NCBI RefSeq assembly: GCF_030867145.1
Contig: NC_134414.1
Coordinates: 80,466,504-80,530,503, forward strand
DNA: 64,000 nucleotides
Direction of reading: 5' to 3'
Source: Opisthocomus hoazin
Lineage: Eukaryota > Chordata > Aves > Opisthocomiformes > Opisthocomidae
Part shown: positions 49,797 through 60,299 of the stretch, one piece after another
Position numbering within the stretch: the stretch's first letter is position 1
How the letters are laid out: each line of letters opens with the position of its first letter
Made by a program: the position numbers and the translations under genes
The notes under the pieces: model-generated
Seen by the model: the letters and a program-made list of their open reading frames with translations, nothing else
The model's database searches: none
Told to the model about the DNA's origin: nothing

Positions 49797-52700
49797 ACTA
49801 TGCGTTGTGCTTGATGCCACACCTTAGATCAAAGAGTGCCTCCTTTCAAAGGCAAGCAGTTAAACTTCAGGCGGGTTGAGCTGACCCTGCTGCTTCCCCA
49901 GCGTGACCCTCCCGAATACTTGATCGAGTCACGGGAAGGACAGGGATGGCTCGGAGAAAGGCCGTGATGACCTCTGCTAATACTAACAAGTTTCACTCCC
50001 CGTGAGCGCAGCAAGGATTCATTAGCGCAGGGAAGATCCAAAAATATATAGGATGAAGAAAATTAGGCAAATTAAAGATGCACTCGGTTTTGCCTCCTCT
50101 AAAACGGATTCCCAGAGGAGCGCAGTCAGTTTAACTAGTTTAAAAGGCTGCGGTGTCTAGAGGCGATGTACTTAACTGTTCCCTTCCTCCTCGCACTATT
50201 AGCACCCAGCTCCTTGTCTTTTTCTAGTTGCCAGAAGGGTTTGTGCAGGGTTTGTTTTTTTTATCCCATACAGCCCAACATGGGCTCTGTGCACGTTTTC
50301 CCGAGACCTTTGGCTCCCGCCCCCAGGCTTGCCTCCTCCACGAGCGGCCGGCCAGCCCTCACCAACCCACGGCGGTGCAGCTGCGGCAAGCTGCTTTCTG
50401 GGTTACCCGAGCCTGGAAAGGCACTCAGGGTCTCCAAAGCCTTTCATATCCCTCCAGTTGCTCTTTAATGCGGAAAGCAGGAGTGTCCCACCGTAGTAAT
50501 CAGTTGACTCTCTCCTTGAGCGCGGTCCGTATGAGGGTTTCCTTGGAACCTCCCTGCAGCAGGCAGGCGAACCACCAAGAGCTGATAATCTTCTAATTAA
50601 TAACACGGAGTTAGTGAATAACTCATGCTTTACAAATAAGTCAGCACATGGAGGTCTCAAGACCCCAGTATATCCAAAGGAAGCCCGAGAGAAACTAATT
50701 GACATCTGTGGGGGCTACAAGGTCTGTTGGCGAGCCTTCCAGCTCTCCGCAGCTGCTCATGCATACCCAGAGGAACGAAGGGGAGGCTGCAGGCGGCCAA
50801 GTTTTAAACAAAACCAGAAACCTCCGCAGCTTTGTCAGTGGGTGAATATTTGCACGCGTGGACATGCAGCCAACGGTGTAAATGGGAGCACATGCTGTAA
50901 TTTGGGCACCAGCAGCCGAAGTCCTACTTATTTAGTAACGTCGAGGACAGAAACCCCCTCCTTAAGGAAAAATAAATGAATAAACGCTCTTGTCTCTGAC
51001 AGTGACTCCCACTCCCTGCCCTCTGCCCCAAAAAGAGCAGCATTACTATGCCATTAAACCTTTTCCTTCCCACAGCTTCTCCTCATTCAGCACTAAATGA
51101 GGACCCAGTGCAGCAGAGGGACCTGCAAATGTCATCCCTGGGCCTCCATTTCCTTGGGGCTGATACCAGGAGACCCAACTATTTCTGGAGGCTGTGTCTT
51201 CACTGCTGAGCCCTTGTGAGTGAATTCCAGGCAAACCACTGGCAGGATACTTCTTGCCGCAGAGGTGAGGGGAAACTGCAACTGAGAAAAAGAGTATCAG
51301 CTGGAAAAATAAGCCCCAAAGCCCCTGCAGGTTGGGGAGAGGTAGGAAATTATTCCACTTTGCTGCTTCAGGTGCCAGCAGCCCCACCAGAATCAGTATT
51401 CCCACCAGTGCAGCAGCCCCGCTCGTGATGGAGGGTGGCCCACACGACTCCCCACTTGTTCCAGGACCGTCTCCTCCAGGGGCTCCTTGAAGGCCAGCAT
51501 GATCCCAGAGCCCTCTGCATTGGACCGGCTCTGGGGGGTGACAGCTCCCCTAGGCCAGGCAAAGGCTGTGCACAACCTGCGGCCCTGACACCCTGCCTGC
51601 CCCATCGCTCTCCTCCCACAGTAGGCAGCAGCAGGGCAGCTTAAACGGGTCGTTTCAAAAGTTGGAGATCCCACATGGCAAGTGAGGGGAACCGTTGAAA
51701 TGGCAGTAAAACACACGGCAGAGTTTCAGTTTTCCCTGTGTTTCTAAGTCTAGTCAAGCCTAGTCTTCAACAATCTCTAAATCCAATTCATCTACAGAAA
51801 GCCTGCGCGCTTGCGGGTAATTAGCTCGGAAGATCTCATTGTTGCCTCAGCCCGGCTCAGTATGATACACTCTGGTGGGTCGGAGAATTTAGTTCACTTG
51901 GAAAGGGGTCACGTTAAGAAACAAGCTTGCAATCCTCAGATTGCCTCTGTCTTTGGAAAAAAACAAACCTCGCTCTTTCGAATCCTGTTTACAGAGGCAC
52001 AACGCAAGCCCCTGTCAGCGCGAGTGCCGTGGCCCGCCGTGCGTGGTAAGTGCTCCCCAGGGCTGTGTCCTGTCCCCTCCACAGGCAGCTCCCGGCATTC
52101 AGCGAAGCCAAGGGTGAAGCATGGGCACAATACAGGGGAAAACCACAAGGATGGGATGTTCTGGGAGCAATGAAACTCTAGGGAAATGAGGAGTGGGATG
52201 CATGTATCTGAGAGGGTTTTTGATGTGCAATGCAAGGGCTGATCTTATTAAATAAAGTTTATCATATCACTTGTCCCATTGGTTTTCCTCTGCCAGCACA
52301 TGGCTTTCTGTCTAGTTCCACTCTTTTTTTTTTTTCTGCTAGAGACGCAGCTGTGTTGCGGTGAATGGCAGCCAGGCTCAGGCAAAGCTAAAGGTGTCTC
52401 ATCTGGGTAAACATCCCTCCCGCCAGTGGGTTTGCTGATGTCGCTTCGCTCCATAGAAAGTCGAGGGTGTTCTGGGGGGGGACTTGCTGTGGGGCTGGTA
52501 CCCCAGGGAACACTGCCGGCTGCACCCCCAGGCTGCCTCCCAGGGGGCTGCCCCACCGAGGGGGTACACCGAGAGGACAGTGGGGAGTCGGGAGCCTTTT
52601 CATGCTTATGCTCACAAGGTAGAAAGCTGGTAACCCCTTCTTCCCCAAAGAGGGGAAGGGAGAGAGGGGAGCAGGGGGAGGAGGAGGGGGCTGGCTGCTT

Positions 52701-53060
52701 CTTGTCCTGCCTTGCAGAGCTTCCCCCCCACACCACGTTCTTCTCACGCCGACCCCTTAGAGCCTCGTTTGGCAAGGGACTTAAAAAGCGTGTCGGACTG
52801 CTGTCACATAACTCGGTTGCACCACTCGCTCGCTCCTACCTAGAGCTACTGTTCCCGGGCTTCCCACCTCCCCGAGTCTCACCTATAATAATCCCTATCA
52901 TAAGCACCTCTGCGTAACCCTGCTCCGCACAGCGCGGGGGGAAGCCCTGCCCGCTGCCGGCCGGAGAATATCTCCATTGTGGCCCCGTGCAGGCACTGCA
53001 TATAATCTTTCTCTGCCAATATATGTCTTCGTGAGCTGCCCCCCCCCTCCCCCTCCCGAA
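49797..53060. other. intergenic, no gene seen
   Basis: Mixed sequence that becomes GC-richer from about 50300. Overlapping open frames on both strands at 51040-51720 and 52240-52920 have no recognisable domain. A C run (CCCCCCCC) is at about 53040. Confidence 0.4.
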
Positions 53061-53102
53061 AATAAAACGACTATTCTTTTCTGTTTTAAGTAGATTTTTT
53101 GT

Positions 53103-53124
53103 GCAATAAAACCCATTTTATTGC
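53103..53124. promoter_or_regulatory. perfect palindrome of two CAATAAAA sites
   Basis: GCAATAAAA and its exact reverse complement TTTTATTGC are separated by CCCA, giving 9-bp perfect arms. CAATAAAA matches the preference of posterior HOX (group 9-13) and CDX homeodomain proteins. The paired inverted arrangement could seat a dimer. Confidence 0.6.
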
Positions 53125-53365
53125 TTCCAGTAATTGGTATTTAATTTGCAGGCCTTTACAACTTGCAAAGAACAGACTGCTGTAGCCGGAGAGCTGGTAT
53201 GTGTGTGCGCTTTGTGGATTTTATTCCACCGGCACTTGCTTAGTTGACTGGTGTAAAACGATACAATTATGGTTTTGCAATCAGTAAGGCTGCAGATAAA
53301 GACTTGGAGGGACGTTATAAGGTCCTGGGTCCAATTTGAAGCAGCAGGCAAGACAATATAATTTT

Positions 53366-53376
53366 AGGGGGCGCTG
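53366..53376 (+). promoter_or_regulatory. CTCF-core-like site
   Basis: AGGGGGCGCTG matches the central and 3' half of the CTCF consensus exactly. The CCACC 5' half is replaced by T-rich sequence, so affinity may be low. It lies between AT-rich candidate enhancer sequence and the promoter-proximal CpG islands, a plausible place for a boundary. Confidence 0.35.
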
Positions 53377-53559
53377 CCAGCCGCAGACATCAAAACTTGA
53401 CTCCCGTTAAGTGTTTTCCATTTTACTGTCAAAATATCAAAGGCTGTTATTTAAACCCGGAGTCTCTTAAAGTTGATTTTCTTTCTCTCTCCTTCTCCCC
53501 CACCTCTTTTTTTTCCCCTTTAACTACCCCGATAAACGCGAGGCCAGGTCACCTGTGAA

Positions 53560-54290
53560 ATGTTAGACCCCCCCCTTGCTCCCCACCCCGCCGTGCAGGG
53601 CCGTTGGAGCCCGCCGCAGCCCTCGGTCCCTTTCTGGGGGGGAAATCGCGCCCCGGCCGTCCCCATCCCACCCGATGGCCGCGGGGGGGGGGGGGAGGAG
53701 CTGTCTCTGCCCATCAAGGGCCGCGGCGAAGGGGGGGTGGCAGCCAGGGCCGGGGGCAGCTCCGCGGGGACCGGGGTTGGGGGAGGGGGGAGGGGAGGCA
53801 GCCCTGCTCCTGTCCCGGGCACAGCTGCCCTGCCCCCAGCCCCGCTGCCCCGGCGGGCCGGGCCGGGCGCGGGTACAGCCCCGGGCAGGGCGGCATCCCG
53901 CCCCGTCTGACGCGGGGGGCAGCGGGGCCGGGGGGGGGGAGGGGGAGGACACCCCGCCGCTGCCACTGAGCCCCGCGGGATCGCGGAGTAGGGGGGGAGG
54001 GGAGTCGCAGGTCTCGTGCGCGGGTCCGTCTGTGTGCTTGCGTGCGTGGGAGTCCACGCATGTGCGTGCCCCCCACGGCTGCGGGAACTTCTGGACCCAC
54101 GGCCGGGAGAGGCGAGCACCGCCTGAGAAAGACCTTTTAAAAACACGCGAGTGGTTTCCAGCTCGCTTTGGCCGCGCTCGGCGATGCCGCGGGGGCTCGG
54201 GCACCCACGGAGAGCCGCTGCGGGCGGGCGGGCGGGTGAGCGGTGCCCTGTTCCTGAAGGAAAACGCAGGTAAATCCACGGGCTCCAGCT
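53560..54290. promoter_or_regulatory. CpG- and G-rich island with quadruplex-prone runs
   Basis: Very GC-rich with frequent CpG, including a 13-G run at 53683-53695 and many GGGG tracts between 53720 and 53960. The long open frames in all directions here (up to about 260 codons) are a by-product of few AT-rich stop codons: they are proline/glycine/arginine-rich and overlap on both strands. This is an island typical of developmental gene flanks, with no transcript evidence. Confidence 0.6.
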
Positions 54291-54635
54291 TGCCACAGAC
54301 TCGCGAATGAATTCTCCCTTCCCCCGAGTGCCAAATCATTATCTGATTCAAGTTTACTCCAACGTTTCGCCGGTTTCATCCCACTGAGGGAAAAAGGACG
54401 GGGAGGGAAGGAGATAGCCGTGCCCTCGACAGACTCAGTAAATAAAGAAATAAACAAGCAAACCCCAGAATAGTCTTCTGTAGGAAAGAAGTTAATATAC
54501 TCAATTATTTTCTGAAAAAAGATCATAACATCTGGAAATTGATATCAAATGGCGTACAATCCCTGAGAGACGATAAACTTCCACTGTATAATATTTCCAC
54601 TAGAAATCTTAATAATCCCATAAATCTTCCCTGTG

Positions 54636-54718
54636 AATTGGGAAAATGTAACAGTTCATTGAAATACTCATTGGGAAATAATTGAAAAAATGTAATAGTT
54701 CGCTGAAATATTCGTGGG
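54636..54718 (+). repeat. 44-bp-period imperfect tandem duplication
   Basis: Copy 1 is 54636-54675 (40 bp) and copy 2 is 54680-54718 (39 bp). They align from AATTG through AAAATGTAA-AGTTC and TGAAATA to the closing GGG. There are seven substitutions, all transitions, and one single-base indel. The short spacer and lack of transposon features argue for a local duplication. Confidence 0.8.
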
Positions 54719-55894
54719 TTTTTTTTCTTTCTTTGGTGCTCTGGCTAACTCTGTGCATGTGTGTAAATATTCCTATTCCGTTTTAAAAACGTACACGGAA
54801 TATTCCCTTGAGCGCTGCACACCGTAAAAGAAAAATATGCCCTTTTGACTTATTAATCATTATTACAGAGTTCAAAATTGCAGCGTCCCTCGCGCGTTAC
54901 TGAAGGAGGCAAACAATCCTCTCTGTGTGTATTTCGTGTTGCTAAAATCAGTACAAACTTTACAGCTCGGAACTTTTTGTCCCTCTTTTTCTGCTGTTTT
55001 TCTGATAGACTCTTCCATTTCTGCTCGAGTTATCCAGGACGACAGAAATCAAGGGGGCTACTCGCCCGTTATGCTCGCCCCCTAAATTATAATTAATTAC
55101 GGACAAAAGCAACTGCTTATTGTAATTCACCACGTGAATGTTTAATTTTACAAAAGTAAAAGTAGATGAGGATTTCAACGCGTCTAGGTTCCCCCTAATG
55201 AATATATGAGTAATTAATGTTCCTGGCAAGAAGCAGCTGTTTAAAAAAAAAATAATTGTGACAGAGACGTTGTGCGCGCGTGTGTGTGTGAGCCTGTGTG
55301 TTTGCATGTACCTCCATGTAGGCACAGAATTAGTGTGTGCCTTTGGCTGCGTTGCTAAAAGTCGGAATAAAGACAATTAAGCCCTTCGCATTTCTGTCAC
55401 ACTCCATTAATTACTGTGGCCGCTCCTGTCCCGACCGCCTCGCAGCGTATTCGCCAGGTACGATCCCCGTCCGGCAGCCTCGCCCGGGCGAGTGGGCTAT
55501 GGTCAGCTTAAACTACAGCCTTTCCCGTGCTTTTTATTTTACTTTTCATCCAAGATTGTTTTCCTCTCCTTTAAAAATGTTTTTCTAAAAATAAAACTCA
55601 ACATAAACGTTTTAAGATTAGATTTGCGGGGAAACAGTTTAATTTTCACCATATGTTCCCAAGGCGGCTTGTAGATTTAAAAAAAAAAAAAAAAAATCTT
55701 TCCACTGAAGCTACCAAAAAAAAAAATCTAATATAGAAATGTATTTTTCCCAATGCGTTTCCCTCCTGTGGGCCATTTTACAGCCCCTAAATAAATCTTT
55801 AAAGTTGCAAGGAAAAAAAAAAGTGCCCTGATGACGGAAAAGCAAGTCCTGCCATGATAATGTCCTTTATTAATATTATAGATGTGTAGTGTGC

Positions 55895-55919
55895 TGAATG
55901 GATCAATCATATCCATTCA
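55895..55919. promoter_or_regulatory. inverted repeat enclosing PBX/TALE-type core
   Basis: TGAATGGAT and ATCCATTCA form perfect 9-bp arms around CAATCAT. The left arm and loop together read ATCAATCA, the reverse complement of the PBX-HOX-type TGATTGAT. It is a candidate protein-bound palindrome within the SHOX upstream flank. Confidence 0.5.
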
Positions 55920-56353
55920 CAATCAGGATTAAGAGAGCCTATTTTAATGAAAATCTATTAGTCTCTCATTTGAGACACGGATGTTGCTTAAATCAATAAA
56001 CAGCATAGAAGAGAATACGACGCAGGTTTCTAAATTAAAAAAAAAAAAAATCCCATCTATGAAATGTGTTAAGACGTCTGTAAAATCCTGAAACCCTCGA
56101 TCGATACTTATAAATATTTAATGTTTTTTTTTAAAACACAAATTGAAAACCATTAACACTGCATCCATTCTTATTATTAAAACAAATTGTCCTTGGAATT
56201 ATGTGCTGTGGAAATGGAGCCAGATTGAAAGGGCATCCTCTGAAATATGTTTACTCGCTTTCATGTAAACCAATAAAAATCTGCAGGAGTCTGTAGCGTG
56301 AGCGGAAAGGTTTGATGTACAATGTCCATGATTACAGTCCCTGAATTAATCAC

Positions 56354-56410
56354 GAGAGAGAGAGGGAGGGAGAGAGGGAGGGAGGGAGGGATGGAGACGG
56401 AGAGAGAGGA
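56354..56410 (+). repeat. GAGA/GGGA purine-rich simple repeat
   Basis: An irregular array of GAGAGAG and GAGGGAGG units, purine on the + strand. About 3.6 kb downstream a pyrimidine-rich counterpart (CTCTCTCC units) lies at 60027-60062. Confidence 0.85.
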
Positions 56411-56729
56411 CTCCGTTATCTACTCAACAAAATCTTGCTCTTCGGGTCAGCGCTTATTAAAGCAGGGATTAAAACGTTTATTTTTTCTGTTTGCTGATTT
56501 GCCCCATATCGACCAAAATAAGCTGAAGTGGGGGGAGGGGGGGAGGAAATCGGTTTCGCCCTACGTCACGCCGTGAGTCAATGTACAAATGCAAATTCCT
56601 CTTATAAATATGAAATCCAATACTTCGCCTTGGAAATGCTGAAAGCGAATGCAACGCTTAAACTCATTCATGATTATCCCTCCTGCCTAACTCGGAGAAA
56701 AAAACCCCAGCGGTCAGGAGTCCCCTTCG

Positions 56730-58640
56730 AAAGCGGAACAAACCGCAGCCCACGCACCCACGCCGCGCTCCGGGTACCGGGACCGGGGCGGTGCGCGGGC
56801 GCGGGGAGGGTCCCGCATCGCAACGGTTCCTGGCACCCCGCACCGCCCCGCACCGCCCCGCCCAGCCGGTTTCGGGCTTCGAGGGCCGGGGGCCGGCAAG
56901 AGACAGGGGCCCCGCGGGAGAGGCGGCTGCGGGGGGGGGGCAGTCCCTCAGGGCCGGAGGTGGGCGAGTGCGGAGAGGGGGGAGAAAAGGGGGAGGGAGG
57001 GATAAGCGGGACCCCCCTTTTGTCAAGTAGGGGCGCCCAGCAGGGCGGGGGGGTTCTGCCCGCCGGTGCCCCGAGGCGGCGGGGAGGGAGGAGCATTTGG
57101 GGGGCAGAGAGCCCTGCAGGTGACCCGGGAGGACCGGAGGAGACCCCCCCGCAGCCGGCCGCCGGTCCCGCAAGGCACAGGGGGGCTGGGGGTCTGTGGG
57201 AGCAGGGTGCCAAGGGGGACTCGGGGTGCCGAGCGGAGCCGGGGGCGTGGGGCGGCTCTGAGGGGCGCCGGCGACTTCGTCGTTTTGCGACGGGGTCCCG
57301 GGAGCTCCGCGACTGCGAGGGAACGGGGTTTGGACGGCAGCGCCCTCCCTGCCTCCCTCCCTCCTTACCCCCACCCCTCCCGCCCAGCCCACTGTCAGGA
57401 GCGGCGATAAGAGCCGTTCCCCTCCGAACCCGCAGCCAAACTCTGCGGCGGGGTCACAAGTGCCCCCCACTCTTGCCCGCACCGCCTTGCCGTAGATGCT
57501 CTCCAGGCCGCGGGGGGGAGGAGGGGAGGGCGGGGGCTCTCCTCGCCTCCCCCAGCTCTCCGCCGCCCAGTTGGGACGGAACGGGACGGGACGGGCCAAG
57601 ACGGGACGGGCCCGTCGTCCGCTGCGGATCTCCGCGCTGCGAGAGCGCGCAGTGAGGCCGTGCGCGCCCCCGGGGCTGCCCGCGCCTCCGCGCCCTCCGC
57701 CGCCCGCCCCCACGGGGGTCCGCGGCGTGGGCCGGCGGCCGGATCCCCGGAGAAGGCTGCGACTTGCACCGCTCCTTTTTTTTTTTTTTTTTTTTAATTA
57801 TTTCCCCCTTTTCTTTCCCTTTCCGGTGCTTTGTTTCGCTTTTCCCTTTCGGAGCGAGTCTGAGGCAAGTTCCCTCCCATTCCGCAGGGCCCCCCGCCCC
57901 CCCCTCCGCGGCCTCCCCGCTGCCGTCGAGGGCGGCTGCGGGAACCGGGGGGCAACCGGCTTCCCCACAGGGCGCCCCCGCGCTGCCGGGAAGCGGGGAG
58001 GGATGGGCATGGGGATGGGGGTGGCGGGGGAGGCGGGAGGGCTTTTCCCCCCTCTGCCTTTGGGGGCTTGGCTTTGCCCCTGTCCTGGGGGGCAGGAGCC
58101 CCGGCCGTGGCAGGAGGGGCTCGGCCCCGCGTGGGCTGCGGGCGTGGGGCTGGGCGCCGGGAGGATGCCGCGGGGAGGGGAGCGGGACGGGGGGGGAGTC
58201 CGGGGGAGGGGGCGCGATCTCCGGCACCTCGGGGAGCCGGAGCGCACGGCGGGGCCGGGGAAGCGGGGCCGGTAAACGTTTATCCTTCCTTCGCCGTTCG
58301 CTCCCCCGCCGGGGGATCGGTGCCGGGCGAGCCGAGGGCCGGGGAAAGTTTCCCCGGCGGCTGCTCAGCCGCGGCGGAGACCCTTCCTCGCTGCCCGTCG
58401 CGCCGGGACCTTTCCTCGGCCCTAGGCTGCTTCCTCGTCTGCCGCTCGCCTTCATTACGGACGCGGCGCCGTGTGATATCGTTAGAGCCTGGGATTTGAT
58501 TGGCGTCCGCGATGACAAGCGCCGTTTGTCAAGTCGCGGGGCTTCCTCGGCTCCCTCGCTGCTCAGACGAGCTGCGGAGGAAGGATGCCACCGGGACACA
58601 GCGAGGTCGCAAGCGTCAGGGGTATCAAGTGGTCAGTCCT
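56730..58640. promoter_or_regulatory. large CpG island upstream of SHOX
   Basis: About 1.9 kb of very GC-rich, CpG-dense DNA, interrupted by a 20-T run at 57776-57795. It carries many G tracts, a CCAAT box on the - strand (GATTGGCG, 58497-58504) and a TGACAA...TTGTCA inverted pair (58513-58531). In mammals SHOX has an upstream non-coding first exon and a second promoter several kb 5' of the coding exon. This island is the best place for such an upstream promoter, but no exon can be delimited. The long open frames (up to 381 codons, both strands) are GC artefacts. Confidence 0.5.
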
Positions 58641-59282
58641 TGACCCCCAGATAATCGTTTTAAATTCGCGCAGGGGGAGATTGATTTCTTTCTTTTTTTT
58701 TTTTTTTTAAAGCCCTTTATTAATTGCTTCCTCGTTTATTATTATTTTTTTCCCCCTCCTCCTATGGAGGTGTCAGCTCTGGTGCTGGGGACACCATCGG
58801 ATTAATTAAGCGTATTTTTAGCGTTTTAGCGTTCTGCTGGTTTTCAGCGCAGTCCCACGCTCCCCCGGAAAGGGAGCAACGGCAAGGAGCCTCCGAGGGC
58901 TGCGATTCGGGGCAGAGGGTGGCGGGGGGACGGGCTCTGGTTATCTCAAACTCGAGGCGAGGCAACGAGAAGGGCGTGAAAACCAAAAATAATGACCAGA
59001 AGACAAAATTCCTCCGGGTACCAAAGAACCCTCCGCGTTAAAGCCCGAGCAGAGCAGATAGATAGAACCAAACGGCGGGGAAGTCGGCTCCGCTGGCGGA
59101 TCAAACGGCGCCGAGAGGCGCTGGAAATGCCGGCGCCCTGCTCTGGAGGTGAATTTCAGGCAGCTATTCCAGCGCACAGAATAACTATTATTCCGGGAGT
59201 ACAATAAAAATAACAGCCGCCTACCAAGAGCAAGGTGGGAAATTATTGCCAGTCCTGTCTTAAACCCGGCAGGATACGTTTC

Positions 59283-59315
<33 letters not shown>

Positions 59316-59818
59316 ACAGGCGATTTAATGTTCTGTTTGTCGTGTACAAACTCTGGTGTTAACAAATTATCCCTCTGCTGCACGCAGCGGGGTAGCTCTG
59401 CAGCTCTACACCCAAAGAAACATTTTAGGTTTTAATTTTCCCCAACAGTATCTTCAGACGACATAGTAACATTAAACAAGAAAACAGACCCTGCCATGTT
59501 CACGCGTATCTGGAGAGCCCCGTTACCCACGGATAGCCTCCCCCCCCCAGCCAAGCAAGCCCCCCCAGACCCCCCGAACGCACCGACACGGACCTCCGAG
59601 CCCCCTCGCCACTGGTTTCACTGCCGCACGCGTACCCCCCCCCCCCCCCCGCCCGCCCGAGCAGGCGACGCTTTTCAAAACGGCTTTTTTGGTTCGCCGA
59701 TTATTTTGACCGTTTAATTAAGCGAAATTAGCTAAATAGCAAATCAGGTAGAATTTCCAGTGGTTACAACAAACGCACGTCTCCGGCTTTTTACTCATTA
59801 CCTTTTTTATTGAACTCT
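58641..59818. other. SHOX 5' flank, mixed composition
   Basis: A T-rich stretch at about 58690-58760 is followed by a smaller CpG-rich part (58850-59150), a 28-A run (59287-59314) and a 16-C run (59635-59650). TAAT-core-rich sequence follows from 59700. No gene was found. It may be the intron between an upstream non-coding SHOX exon and the coding exon. Confidence 0.35.
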
Positions 59819-59840
59819 CATTTTCTTTTCCTCTTGACAG
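59819..59840 (+). other. candidate splice acceptor for a long 5' leader
   Basis: A long pyrimidine-rich tract ending in CTCTTGACAG gives one of the better acceptors upstream of the SHOX start codon. If an upstream non-coding exon spliced here, the leader from 59841 to 60418 would contain six upstream ATGs (59919, 60117, 60130, 60135, 60200, 60258). This is a prediction only. Confidence 0.3.
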
Positions 59841-60026
59841 CGATATATTTAATTGCAGGAGCCCGGTTATTTGATTAGCTGTGGGTCCGTTTTTACTCAC
59901 AGTGTTGCCACGCACAGGATGTCCTTACAATCAATTAAGTCTTCCCCGACTTTCATTTCTGCTACCCATTTACGGAAGGCAGATACCTATTTTCACGCTT
60001 TCCTCTTCCCCCCCCTCCCTTTTATT

Positions 60027-60062
60027 CCTCTCTCTCCCTCTCTCTCCCTCTCTCTCTCCCCC
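60027..60062 (+). repeat. CT-rich simple repeat upstream of the SHOX TATA box
   Basis: An irregular run of CTCTCTCC units about 200-235 bp upstream of the TATA box. CT/GA elements at this distance are often promoter-associated. It may also act as a polypyrimidine tract. Confidence 0.8.
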
Positions 60063-60260
60063 CCACCCCCCCTCTTTCGCTTTTGCCTCCTTGCCTCCCT
60101 AAATCAAGGTGCAAAGATGCCAAAGAGTGATGAAATGAAAAGAAAGCCAATTGCTGGACTGAGGTGGGGGAGATAGCTGCTAGGAGTCCGCCTGCGACTA
60201 TGGAGCAGTCAGTAATTGCTGGAGACAGGGAGAGCTGGGGGCTGGGCTGAGGTAGCCATG

Positions 60261-60268
60261 TATAAATA
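60261..60268 (+). promoter_or_regulatory. TATA box, putative internal SHOX promoter
   Basis: TATAAATA lies 158 bp upstream of the start codon, which predicts transcription start near 60290. The resulting leader of about 130 bases has no upstream ATG. In mammals SHOX has two promoters, the downstream one inside the exon that carries the start codon. The position and the clean leader fit that promoter. A weaker CATAAATAA follows at about 60290. Confidence 0.65.
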
Positions 60269-60299
60269 GTGTGATCTCAAATTGAAAGGCATAAATAAC

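Larger units (their letters stand above)
53061..53520. promoter_or_regulatory. candidate SHOX upstream regulatory block
   Basis: A compact AT-rich block about 7 kb upstream of the SHOX start. It carries a perfect palindrome of two CAATAAAA sites (53103-53124), TAATTGGTATTTAATTTG at about 53132-53149, a CTCF-core-like AGGGGGCGCTG (53366-53376) and the TCF/LEF-type ATCAAAGG (53436-53443). It contains no repeats and no convincing open frame. The regulatory role is inferred from motif content and from the known presence of limb enhancers in SHOX flanks. Confidence 0.45.
54500..56340. promoter_or_regulatory. AT-rich block with duplicated and symmetric motifs
   Basis: Lies between the two upstream CpG islands. 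It contains the duplicated cassette 54636-54718, the E-box CACGTG at 55131-55136, the inverted repeat 55895-55919, and CCAATAAAAATC at about 56270. Several A/T homopolymers lie at 55678-55696, 55717-55726, 56036-56050 and 56124-56133. No convincing gene is present. It looks like a proximal enhancer cluster of SHOX, but that role is inferred. Confidence 0.4.

Noticed and set aside
53520..54351. About 260-codon open frames on both strands
   Set aside because: G-rich island sequence with overlapping frames on both strands and no domain.
56528..57655. 375-codon plus-strand and 349-codon minus-strand open frames
   Set aside because: They lie on both strands of a CpG island where stop codons are rare. 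The products are Pro/Gly/Arg/Ala-rich with no recognisable domain.
57454..58654. 381-codon minus-strand and 296-codon plus-strand open frames
   Set aside because: Same GC artefact. Both run through a poly-T tract and read as low-complexity Lys or Phe runs there.
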